DNA of 34,331 nt from Verrucomicrobiota bacterium (GTDB lineage: Bacteria > Verrucomicrobiota > Kiritimatiellia > Kiritimatiellales > Pontiellaceae): NCBI GenBank assembly GCA_024279685.1, contig JAJRRI010000027.1, forward strand, positions 1 through 34,331. Reading direction: 5' to 3'. Position numbers and translations under genes: made by a program. This document shows positions 23,935-33,823 of the stretch, piece after piece; position 1 is the first letter of the stretch, and every line of letters starts with the position of its first letter. A model generated the notes under the pieces. It did not search any database, was not told where the DNA came from, and was given only the letters and a program-made list of their open reading frames with translations.

Positions 23935-24540
23935 CTATTTCGAGTGTTCGTTGTGGGTGCTACTCTTTTTAATCATTTCCTTGTAGTCGTAGTTGACGAA
24001 CCAGAAGGGAGTTTCCGATTCGTTCAGCAGGTGTCCCGAATGAACGGTAAAATCTGAACCTTCGCTCCAGCCCTTATCGGCATGCTTGGCGGTCTCCTTG
24101 GTGGCTACGATTTTCCCATTGATACTGAAGGTTACGGCGCTATCCAACTGCTTAGCCTTAACCGTATAGCGTTTTGCGCAGTTCGGGTGCAGATAGACAT
24201 AGCTGACGTGGTTGCCCTCGCCAATATGCATGTAGGTGACCTCCTCCGTCAGGATAACCTGCTTCGAGTTGCCATGGTCGCTGGCAAGTGCGGAGTGCAG
24301 TAGAGTCAGTTCGTTGATCCATCCACCCCGGGTCGAATATTCCACCGCGAGGCGAACCCAGCGCTGTGCCGATCCTTGGTTGTTGTCCTGTTCGGTTTCG
24401 ATTTCGTAGTAGGGCGTGTAGACATTGTCATCCACATAGATGCGCTTGATTTTTATGGTGACTTCTTTCTCGGCGGCCAGCGCCGAGGTTCCGAGCTGTG
24501 CCAGCAGCAGGGCGGGTAGGATATATTTGAGGTATTTCAT
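23935..24540 (-). CDS. Secreted protein of unknown function in the metal operon
   Basis: 201 aa, signal peptide MKYLKYILPALLLAQLGTSALAA; ATGA overlap with the upstream REC gene. Confidence 0.75.
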   Translation of the reverse strand: MKYLKYILPALLLAQLGTSALAAEKEVTIKIKRIYVDDNVYTPYYEIETEQDNNQGSAQRWVRLAVEYSTRGGWINELTLLHSALASDHGNSKQVILTEEVTYMHIGEGNHVSYVYLHPNCAKRYTVKAKQLDSAVTFSINGKIVATKETAKHADKGWSEGSDFTVHSGHLLNESETPFWFVNYDYKEMIKKSSTHNEHSK

Positions 24541-24914
24541 GATGTGACTCCTTGGGTTGGGTTGGATTCTGTGAGGGCTTGTTTAAGAACCGACAAATTA
24601 AGGGGTTTGCAGAGTAGAGTGTTAATGCCAAGCCGCTTCGAATCGATTCGATAGCGAAGGTCGCAATGAGCGCTCATCATAACAATGCGGCAATCGGCAG
24701 GGAGTTCGGTCTTGAGCATATCGAGGAGCTCGTCGCCGTTCATTTCAGGCATGGAATAGTCGAGCAACAACACATCCACCGGGTTGTTCCGGACAAAATG
24801 AAACAAGGCCTGACGAGGATCTTCAAACGCCGTGACGCAATGTCCTTCCCGAGCAAGGGTCAGCTCCAAGCTTCTGAGCAGGCTTAGGTCGTTGTCGATA
24901 ATTACAATATTCAT
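24537..24914 (-). CDS. Stand-alone response-regulator receiver (REC) domain protein
   Basis: 'IVIIDNDLSLLRSLE', 'VDVLLLDYSMPEMNGDELL', 'IVMMSAH', 'LLCKPLNLSVLKQAL'; no output domain; RBS GGAGGTGACCC. Confidence 0.92.
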   Translation of the reverse strand: MNIVIIDNDLSLLRSLELTLAREGHCVTAFEDPRQALFHFVRNNPVDVLLLDYSMPEMNGDELLDMLKTELPADCRIVMMSAHCDLRYRIDSKRLGINTLLCKPLNLSVLKQALTESNPTQGVTS

Positions 24915-24937
24915 GGGTCACCTCCGACGAGCCTATT

Positions 24938-24954
24938 AACACGAGGTGTGCCAA
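24938..24954 (-). promoter_or_regulatory. Candidate sigma-54 (-24/-12) promoter of the REC-cus operon
   Basis: Minus strand TTGGCACACCTCGTGTT: perfect TTGGCAC -24 element, imperfect -12 (GT instead of GC). Confidence 0.4.
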
Positions 24955-25015
24955 ATTAATAAACCTAATAAAAGCAAGGTTTATTGACTATATAGAAGGG
25001 ATAGTGACTGTAGAG

Positions 25016-25055
25016 ATAGTCAGAAAATGACCACTGCACATCAGTTTCTGACTAT
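25016..25055. promoter_or_regulatory. Candidate activator-binding inverted repeat
   Basis: ATAGTCAGAAA-N18-TTTCTGACTAT perfect 11-bp arms; further TGACTATAT at 24985-24993. Confidence 0.55.
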
Positions 25056-25341
25056 ATTATTGAGGAATAGGGGGCAGAGCAAAAAGGCGCTAAATTAAAC
25101 AGGTTCGCATTCGGTAGGGATGGCTCGCCGACCCCGGCTGAAATATTCTTTCAGCAAGAGGTCAAAGTATGCCCCCGAGTGATACCGTCGCTTCGCTCCG
25201 CCCTCTGGGCCGCCCCCTCGGAGCCTCTTCGGCACGCTCCAACTTACTTATGGGGATTGTATGGAATGCCGGGGGGCGATTCCATGGTTTTCTTTTTGTT
25301 TCTTTCCAACGACTGGACGCCGTGCGGACAGCGCATCCGAG

Positions 25342-25461
25342 ATGAAAACCCTGCTGGCGACCTACAAGGAATTCCGGAAGCTGACGGATCGATGGATCCG
25401 GTTGTCGATCGAATACGCAAAGATTGAGTTCTTCACACCCTCGAAAAAAAAGACCGTCTAA
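25342..25461 (+). other. Short ORF of unknown origin in a possible decayed region
   Basis: MKTLLATYKEFRKLTDRWIRLSIEYAKIEFFTPSKKKTV*; amphipathic; no recognised family. Confidence 0.25.
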
Positions 25462-25484
25462 ACTGACTTGCGCCCGGACGGGCT

Positions 25485-26135
25485 CTATTTAGTCCGTGTA
25501 AAGCGGCGGGTGAAGAGAAGTCCTCCGCCAAATAGGGCGACCAAACTGATGACTGTAGGTTCGGGAATGACCGTAACACCAATTTTTAAAGGTTGGTTCG
25601 TTTCTGCCCAGCCGAAGTTGCCCAAGGTTCTAAATAGAGTCTTATTTCCGATTTTCCATCCATTTCCAACAATTCCGGGATCGCCCGGTGTTTCATTGGA
25701 GGAGACCGTATCAGCGAGGGTGAGGAAATCACTCGTTGTACTTTGAAAAACTGCGAAATATTCGGTATTTGAACTGAGGGATGTCGCGACGGGCAAATTG
25801 ATTGTTTGCTCCTGTCCCGCCGCGCTTGACAACATATTACCGCCATTCAGCGCACTTCCTATTGGGTTTCCTCCGCCCGCGGGGACATCAGAGTTAACGA
25901 TTCGCAACTGCCCAAACCCTGTGTTTTCATCTTCCCCTTGAGTATAGGAGATCGCGAGTAGCTCATAACCACCGGTTAGGTCTCCGGTGGTGAAAGAAAT
26001 AGCAAATTCTATATTTTGAGCTTTTACACCATTCGGTGTACTTGATTCAGGAAGGTTTGACACGGCGATAATATTGCCATGGGCGAGCATTCCCGCGAAG
26101 AGTGAGCTGAGAGAAATAAGTACTATTCTATTCAT
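25485..26135 (-). CDS. PEP-CTERM sorting-domain protein
   Basis: Signal peptide at MNRIVLISLSSLFAGMLAHG; C-term 'VIPEPTVISLVALFGGGLLFTRRFTRTK'. Confidence 0.88.
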   Translation of the reverse strand: MNRIVLISLSSLFAGMLAHGNIIAVSNLPESSTPNGVKAQNIEFAISFTTGDLTGGYELLAISYTQGEDENTGFGQLRIVNSDVPAGGGNPIGSALNGGNMLSSAAGQEQTINLPVATSLSSNTEYFAVFQSTTSDFLTLADTVSSNETPGDPGIVGNGWKIGNKTLFRTLGNFGWAETNQPLKIGVTVIPEPTVISLVALFGGGLLFTRRFTRTK

Positions 26136-26166
26136 AATATCCAATATTAAAGGTTATCCAGAAATT

Positions 26167-26195
26167 TTATAGAGGTTTGATCCCTCGGCGTCAAA
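26167..26195 (-). promoter_or_regulatory. Sigma-70-like promoter of the PEP-CTERM gene
   Basis: Minus strand TTGACG-N17-TATAAA, about 30 nt upstream of the start codon. Confidence 0.55.
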
Positions 26196-26244
26196 TGCGT
26201 TCTTCTGTGATTATAAAACGGCTCGGTATAATCGATGGCGGGTG

Positions 26245-27591
26245 CTATGCATTCGGACGGGCGAGTGAATAATCGGTGATTTTTTTGCGGAGAGTGGTGG
26301 GGGAAATATCGAGGGTGCGGGCGGAGCGGGTGATGTTCCAACCCTCAGCGAGTAGAATACACTGGATATGTATTTTCTCGGCTTGGGCTAGAGTTTTCCC
26401 AAGAAGGGCGGCGGGGGGTGTTTCGAGAATGGAGCCGAGGAAGTTAATGTGTTCGGGTAGGATGAGGGGCGATTCGGTGAGGGCGATGGCGCGGGTGATG
26501 ACGTTCTCGAGTTCTCGCACGTTGCCGGGCCAGGGGTGGTCGAGTAGCCGTGCCATGGCGGCGGCGGAAATTTCGTCGACCTGCCGTCCGAGGCGCTGGC
26601 CGAGCGTGCGCAGAAAGTGATGCGCCAGCAGGGGGATATCTGATGGGCGTTCGCGCAATGGGGGAAGCCGGAGTTCGCCGACGGCGACGCGATAGTAGAG
26701 GTCTTCGCGGAAGGTGCCTTCCCGCACTCTCTCTGCGAGGTTGCGGTGGGTGGCAAAAATGGCGCGACCCCGGAAGCGTAGCTCTTGGTTTCCGCCGACG
26801 CGCTCGAAGGTTTGTTCCTGTAAGACCCGGAGTAGTTTGGCTTGGAGGTCGGGATCCATATCGCCGATCTCGTCGAAGAAGACGGTGCCATCGGCGGCGA
26901 GTTCGAGCTTCCCCATTTTTTGGCGGTCGGCTCCGGTGAAGGCGCCTTTCTCGTGGCCGAAGAGTTCGCTTTCAAGTAGCGTCGGTACCAGTGCGGAGCA
27001 GTTGATGGCGACGAAGGGTTTTTCGGGGGAAGCCGCTTCGTGCATGGCCCGAGCCACGAGCTCCTTGCCGGAGCCGCTCTCGCCGTGGATTAGCACATTG
27101 ACTCGGCTTCGGGAGAATCGGCCGATCTGTTTGAGGAGTTCGAGTATTTTTGGATCGGTGCCGACGATTTCGCGGGGCGGTGCGGGGGCGGGCGGGGGTG
27201 CGGGTTTTTCTGTGGTTGCTTCTTCGTGATGGAACTCCCGCCGCATCTTTTCAATCGTTAGCTCAATGTCGTCCACATCGAAGGGCTTGCGGAGATAGTC
27301 GTAGGCGCCGTGGCGCATGGCGGTGATGGTGGCGGCCATATCCTGCCGCCCCGAGACGATAACGATGGGGATATCAGGGTGTTTTTGAACTAGTTTTTCG
27401 AGGACTTCAAGTCCATCCGTATCTGGCAGGACGAGATCGAGTAACATGAGGTCGGGTGCCTCGGCGTTGAGTTGGTTCCAGCCCTCGGCGGCGGTGCAGG
27501 CGGTGCGGACGGTGTAGCCTTTGGTTTTCATGATGATTTGGATGGAGCGGCAGAGGGCTTCGTCGTCGTCGATAATCAAAATATTTCTCAT
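26245..27591 (-). CDS. Sigma-54-dependent response regulator (NtrC/ZraR type)
   Basis: Start MRNILIIDDDEALCRS at 27591; REC, AAA+ 'GESGSGKELVARAMHEAS', 'ELFGHEKGAFTGA', 'GNVRELENVI', C-terminal Fis-type HTH. Confidence 0.96.
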   Translation of the reverse strand: MRNILIIDDDEALCRSIQIIMKTKGYTVRTACTAAEGWNQLNAEAPDLMLLDLVLPDTDGLEVLEKLVQKHPDIPIVIVSGRQDMAATITAMRHGAYDYLRKPFDVDDIELTIEKMRREFHHEEATTEKPAPPPAPAPPREIVGTDPKILELLKQIGRFSRSRVNVLIHGESGSGKELVARAMHEAASPEKPFVAINCSALVPTLLESELFGHEKGAFTGADRQKMGKLELAADGTVFFDEIGDMDPDLQAKLLRVLQEQTFERVGGNQELRFRGRAIFATHRNLAERVREGTFREDLYYRVAVGELRLPPLRERPSDIPLLAHHFLRTLGQRLGRQVDEISAAAMARLLDHPWPGNVRELENVITRAIALTESPLILPEHINFLGSILETPPAALLGKTLAQAEKIHIQCILLAEGWNITRSARTLDISPTTLRKKITDYSLARPNA

Positions 27592-29294
27592 GTCTGATTC
27601 CCTTCGTTGGGGAGAGTGATGGTAAAGGTTGCGCCCGGGTTGGTATTTCGGAAGTCGATGCACCCGCCGTGTAGTTCAACAATTTTTTTCACGTTCGCCA
27701 ACCCCAGGCCCGTGCCTTTTTTCTTGGTGGTGAAGAAGGGCTCGAAGAGTTTTTCAGCGATGCGTTCGGGGATGCCTGACCCTCGATCGGAAACTTCGAT
27801 CAGGAGTTCTTTTGAGGAAGAACGTTTGAGGGTGAGCGCAACGGAACTTTCGTCGGGACTGGCTTGGATGGCATTATCGACGAGGTTGGAGACGGCGCGT
27901 AGCATCTGCTCGTGGTCGATAGGTAAGGTGTCGATTTGGCCGGCGTTGTGGAAGGTAAACGCGACCTTTTGTTCGTTCCCCCGCCGGATGCAGGTTTCGA
28001 TCTCTTGCATAAAGTTGGTGACTGGAACTGCTGTTTTTTTGAGCTCTAGTTTTCGGCCATATTGCAGCAGGTCTTCCAGCATGACTTCGAGCCGCAGGAC
28101 CTGTTCGCTGGCAATTTCGCCTAGCTCGCGGTGGATGGGGTCGTCCTGTGTGGCGTGTTGAAGGACTTCAATATTCATTTTTATGGCGGCGAGTGGGTTG
28201 CGCATTTCGTGCACGATGCTAGCACTCAATGCGCCAATGGCTGAGAGCGCCGCAGCTTGAGCGAGTTTAGCCTGGGTCCGGTCAATTTCGTCGAGCATGC
28301 GGTTAAAGGCTTCGGCGACTTCAGCATGCTCTCGGCCGGAAAAGTGTTTCATTCGGGTGGTGTAGTGGCCTTCTGAAATTCGAAGGGCAACCTCGGCCAT
28401 GTGGCGTAGCGGGCGGGTGAGGCGGCGGGCGGATTGTCCCGCGAATAGAACGACGATCACGAGAGAGACCAGCCCGGTCTTGGCAGCACGTTCGCGGAGA
28501 ATACTGATCCACGCGAACGCATCGCGTGTTGGCGTTTCAGAGACGAGTATCCATCCGAAGGGATCCAGTCGTAAGGAAGCTCCCACCACCGACTCTCCAG
28601 ACAATCCGGTATAGGGTGTTAAACGGGAAACTCCTTTGTACATCTCTGGAAGGTTAATTTTTGTGTCCACATTTTGTGATCGGTAGGTCTGGGAACTCAG
28701 CAGTTTTCCGTCGGACGTGGCGATGAAGGAATGAATATTTTGGTCGGTACTGAGGGGCTCGGCCAGAAGGGGATATAACGTCGATGAGAGATCCAGAACC
28801 GCTACCGCATATCGGTTATATTGGGGTACAGACACGCCAATATGAATGCCGATTAGGCCGTTGCCATGCAGGTGGGGCTGAGATACCACCGTTGCTTCGC
28901 CCGCTTCGAGAGCCTGTTGGAAGGCCGGAGGAAGGAGCTTTTCGTCGTTGTGATTTTCGGCCCCGACATAGGAAATTCGATCCCAATTATTGGAGTAAAG
29001 CGTGATGCTTTCATAGGCTGGATTAACATGTAGTAATTCTTCTGCGCCACAGCTACAGGCGGTTTCATCGGCCCGCATGGTGTGGTTTCGAAGTTCCCGG
29101 GTGCGCTCATCCAGCCAAGTCATAATGCTTCTTCGCTTGGCCTCGGAAATACTTTCAAGGTGATCTTGTTTGAGTTGAAGCACGGCTTGGCGGGCGCAGT
29201 GATAGCCTTGAAATGACATAATCAATAGGGGGGTGATCGCTACGAGGATCATCCAAAAGAGAATGGAGGATGCAATACTACGGCGTTTTTTCAT
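27588..29294 (-). CDS. Sensor histidine kinase (periplasmic sensor, HAMP, HisKA, HATPase)
   Basis: 'LSASIVHEMRNPLAAIKMNIEVL' H-box, 'VDNAIQAS', 'DRGSGIPERIAEKLFEPFFTTKKKGTGLGLANVKKIVELHGG'; overlaps the regulator by 4 nt. Confidence 0.95.
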   Translation of the reverse strand: MKKRRSIASSILFWMILVAITPLLIMSFQGYHCARQAVLQLKQDHLESISEAKRRSIMTWLDERTRELRNHTMRADETACSCGAEELLHVNPAYESITLYSNNWDRISYVGAENHNDEKLLPPAFQQALEAGEATVVSQPHLHGNGLIGIHIGVSVPQYNRYAVAVLDLSSTLYPLLAEPLSTDQNIHSFIATSDGKLLSSQTYRSQNVDTKINLPEMYKGVSRLTPYTGLSGESVVGASLRLDPFGWILVSETPTRDAFAWISILRERAAKTGLVSLVIVVLFAGQSARRLTRPLRHMAEVALRISEGHYTTRMKHFSGREHAEVAEAFNRMLDEIDRTQAKLAQAAALSAIGALSASIVHEMRNPLAAIKMNIEVLQHATQDDPIHRELGEIASEQVLRLEVMLEDLLQYGRKLELKKTAVPVTNFMQEIETCIRRGNEQKVAFTFHNAGQIDTLPIDHEQMLRAVSNLVDNAIQASPDESSVALTLKRSSSKELLIEVSDRGSGIPERIAEKLFEPFFTTKKKGTGLGLANVKKIVELHGGCIDFRNTNPGATFTITLPNEGNQT

Positions 29295-29302
29295 GATATA
29301 GG

Positions 29303-29584
29303 TTACTTACCCATTCGTTTGATAACGGTCATAATTTCGGCCAACTTTTCATCGATATCCGCTTCGTTCTGTTCCTTGAGTGTAGCCGCAACGCAGTGCT
29401 TGAGGTGCTTTTCCAAAATTATTTTGCTAACCGATTGCAGTGCCGAGCGGGCGGCTTGGATCTGGGTAATGATATCGACGCAATATTCGCCATCGTCGAT
29501 CATGCGGTTCACTGCCCGAACCTGACCTTCTATCCGAGAAACGCGGGATTTATTTTCGGTATGTGTGGTATTTTCATTTTTCAT
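29303..29584 (-). CDS. csoR: CsoR/RcnR-family metal-sensing repressor
   Basis: 'SRVSRIEGQVRAVNRMIDDGEYCVDIITQIQAARSALQSVSKIILEKHLKHCV' with the C...H...C ligand pattern of CsoR. Confidence 0.92.
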   Translation of the reverse strand: MKNENTTHTENKSRVSRIEGQVRAVNRMIDDGEYCVDIITQIQAARSALQSVSKIILEKHLKHCVAATLKEQNEADIDEKLAEIMTVIKRMGK

Positions 29585-30603
29585 AGAGCACTCCCTTTTT
29601 CACGAAGGGGCCGGATCCCATTCGCTAGAACGAGCACGAGAAAAATCGTGGACAGCCATTCAAACCAGCCGGCCGATTGGGCGGCGTCGTGGCAGGCGTA
29701 TACGCTGGCATCCGTGTAAATGGGGAACTGATTGAGCAGCAAGCCGGCGCCGATGGCCGTAACGGATAGCGCAAGCAGGAAGACGGCAAGTTGCTTTTTC
29801 CCAATCAATTTCCAGAGGGTCGTCAGTGCGGCGGCGTTGGTTGCGGGGCCGGTAATCAAAAAGACTAAGACCGCTCCAAGCGGAATACCCGCTTTGATGA
29901 AGGACAGCGCGATCGGTACGGAAGCCGTGGAGCAGACATATAAGGGGGTACCGATGACCAGCATCAGCAGCATGGCCAGCCAGAGGTTGGTGGTTTGGTC
30001 GGCAAAATAGTTTTCTGGAACGAGCCCACTAATGAGTCCCGAAAGAATAATTCCGAAGAGCATCGCCTTTGAAATATTGCGCGGCAGGGTGATGAAGACG
30101 TATTCAAGCATGCCTAAGCATCTCTTTACTGGTTTTTTTTTCAGAGTCGCACTCGCCGGTTGAGCAGGGGTCGGGTGAGGAGGGTCATCCTTGGGGGTAA
30201 CGGCTTCGACGGCGGTTCCGCAGATAATGCCGGAAATGAAGGCCACCACCGCTCTGAAAACAGCACACGGAAGTCCCATCAGAGCATAGGTTACCATCAG
30301 GCTATCGATGCCCGTCTGCGGGGTGGAGGCCAAGAACGAGGCGGTGGCGCCTCGGCTTGCTCCATGTTCTCGGAGGGAGGCCGCCAGCGGAATCACTCCG
30401 CAAGAACAGATGGGCATGGGAACTCCCACCAAGGCGGCTTTGAGCGATTGCACCCAACTTCGGCCGCCCAGATGCTTCCGGACAAAATCCTTAGAGAGCA
30501 CTGCGGAAAGAATGCCCGCCATTAAGAAGCCAAACAAAAGGTAAGGCGCCATGGCCATAGTGACGAGCCAGATTTCGTGTAGAATATTTAGAATGAAGGG
30601 CAT
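29581..30603 (-). CDS. SO_0444-type Cu/Zn efflux permease (YraQ-like)
   Basis: 'PYLLFGFLMAGILSAVLS', 'PMPICSCGVIPLAASLREHGASRGATASFLASTPQTGIDS'; ATGA overlap with csoR. Confidence 0.9.
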   Translation of the reverse strand: MPFILNILHEIWLVTMAMAPYLLFGFLMAGILSAVLSKDFVRKHLGGRSWVQSLKAALVGVPMPICSCGVIPLAASLREHGASRGATASFLASTPQTGIDSLMVTYALMGLPCAVFRAVVAFISGIICGTAVEAVTPKDDPPHPTPAQPASATLKKKPVKRCLGMLEYVFITLPRNISKAMLFGIILSGLISGLVPENYFADQTTNLWLAMLLMLVIGTPLYVCSTASVPIALSFIKAGIPLGAVLVFLITGPATNAAALTTLWKLIGKKQLAVFLLALSVTAIGAGLLLNQFPIYTDASVYACHDAAQSAGWFEWLSTIFLVLVLANGIRPLREKGSAL

Positions 30604-30629
30604 TGAGTCTCCTCGAATAGAGAATAGGC

Positions 30630-30658
30630 TATATACCCCTGTAGGGTATAATATTCAA
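30630..30658 (-). promoter_or_regulatory. Promoter with embedded CsoR operator-like palindrome
   Basis: Minus strand TTGAAT-N17-TATATA; the spacer and -10 hold the perfect palindrome TATACCC-TACAG-GGGTATA (30632-30650). Confidence 0.7.
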
Positions 30659-30683
30659 TAAAAAAGAGGGGGTGCTTTGCGGA

Positions 30684-31130
30684 TTATAAAATCGCCATCT
30701 TGACCACCACCTTGTGGATTAGTCCATTTCCAATGAGTGGAAGGTGGGCGTCTGTGGGAAAGAAGAGGGTGAAGGAGCCGGGCGGAACATGGATGATGCT
30801 ATCGGGTTCGCCCTCGAAGAATTCGAGGTCTTTTTCTGGATCGTACTCAGCAGAATTGACGAGGCCCGTTCGATTTTTCCAACCCACCGTCTCCTCACCG
30901 CTGATTACATACTGAATATCCAGATAATTGCGGTGTCCTTCCAGCTCCCCCTCATGAACCTGGCGTCCGTCCATGGTCATCACAATGGCATAGACTCGAT
31001 CGCCCATGATTTCGTGTTTTCCATCGGGAAGATGCTCCAGTCCCGGTTGACTAAGAAACCCAAAGGCCTCTGAAAGGCCATCCTTCAATCCCACATACTT
31101 CGCCGCATTTTCCAGTGTATCCAGTATCAT
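30684..31130 (-). CDS. YhcH/YjgK/YiaL-family protein (DUF386)
   Basis: 'GRQVHEGELEGHRNYLDIQYVISGEETVGWKNR', 'FALFFPTDAHLPLI'-like, 'IHKVVVKMAI'. Confidence 0.9.
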   Translation of the reverse strand: MILDTLENAAKYVGLKDGLSEAFGFLSQPGLEHLPDGKHEIMGDRVYAIVMTMDGRQVHEGELEGHRNYLDIQYVISGEETVGWKNRTGLVNSAEYDPEKDLEFFEGEPDSIIHVPPGSFTLFFPTDAHLPLIGNGLIHKVVVKMAIL

Positions 31131-31144
31131 CTCTCTTCCTCCGA

Positions 31145-33231
<2,087 letters not shown>

Positions 33232-33302
33232 TCATTTTGATGGTATCTTGAAAGGGCTCTTCGCATGATATGGCCATGTTTTATTGCGAAGCGTGGGTCT
33301 AA

Positions 33303-33405
33303 TACCCCGCTGCTTGCAGCGATAAACTTATTTAAGAAAAAACTTAAAATACCCCGCTTACGCGAAGCGTAAGGCGAGCCTAGGCGAGATAGCTTGCTGC
33401 GGGGA
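33303..33405. repeat. REP-like palindromic cluster
   Basis: Two copies of TACCCCGCT (33303, 33350); palindromes CGCTGC-TT-GCAGCG and CTTACGC-GAA-GCGTAAG; outer CCCCGC...GCGGGG stem. Confidence 0.5.
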
Positions 33406-33416
33406 TTTTTATCTTT

Positions 33417-33668
33417 TTATTCTAGCCTTTCAAAGGCGGTCATTAGTTTGGATGCCTCGGCTGAAGGGGAGGCGTCGCAAGCCTTGCAGATCCAATAGAA
33501 TTCCGCCAGATCGACGCGCCTTTCACCTAATTCACAGTGGGCCACAAAAGAGTGTTCACGCTCAAGTTTCCGTGCCAAATCCCGTTGGGTAAGCTTCGCT
33601 TCTTTACGAAGGCGAGCCAGTGTGTCGGCAATGATTTTTCCATTCTCGCTATAGATCGTTTTTTTCAT
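33417..33668 (-). CDS. XRE-family helix-turn-helix regulator
   Basis: 'IIADTLARLRKEAKLTQRDLARKLEREHSFVAHCELGERRVDLAEFYWICKACD'. Confidence 0.85.
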   Translation of the reverse strand: MKKTIYSENGKIIADTLARLRKEAKLTQRDLARKLEREHSFVAHCELGERRVDLAEFYWICKACDASPSAEASKLMTAFERLE

Positions 33669-33823
33669 TGATCGGTTTTTACGAGCAAAAGAGGTTGCTC
33701 TAAAATTCCGAGCAAGAAAAACTTGCTTTGAATGTTTTTAAAGATCATAAGATTTACATCTTTTGAGAAAATTTGTTTAACTGACTTGGGGTGAAGAAAC
33801 CAGCAACGCACAGGGAGAGTGTC

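Noticed and set aside
26388-27229. ORFs 26388-26975 (-), 26550-26939 (+), 26714-27229 (+) over the sigma-54 regulator
   Set aside because: Shadow frames of a high-GC conserved gene; low-complexity Arg/Ser/Pro translations without motifs.
30160-30544. Plus-strand ORFs antisense to the SO_0444-type permease
   Set aside because: Gly/Arg/His-rich shadow frames; the permease is well supported.
33303-33405. CRISPR array at the TACCCCGC repeats
   Set aside because: Only two short repeat units with internal palindromes, no regular spacer structure and no cas genes.
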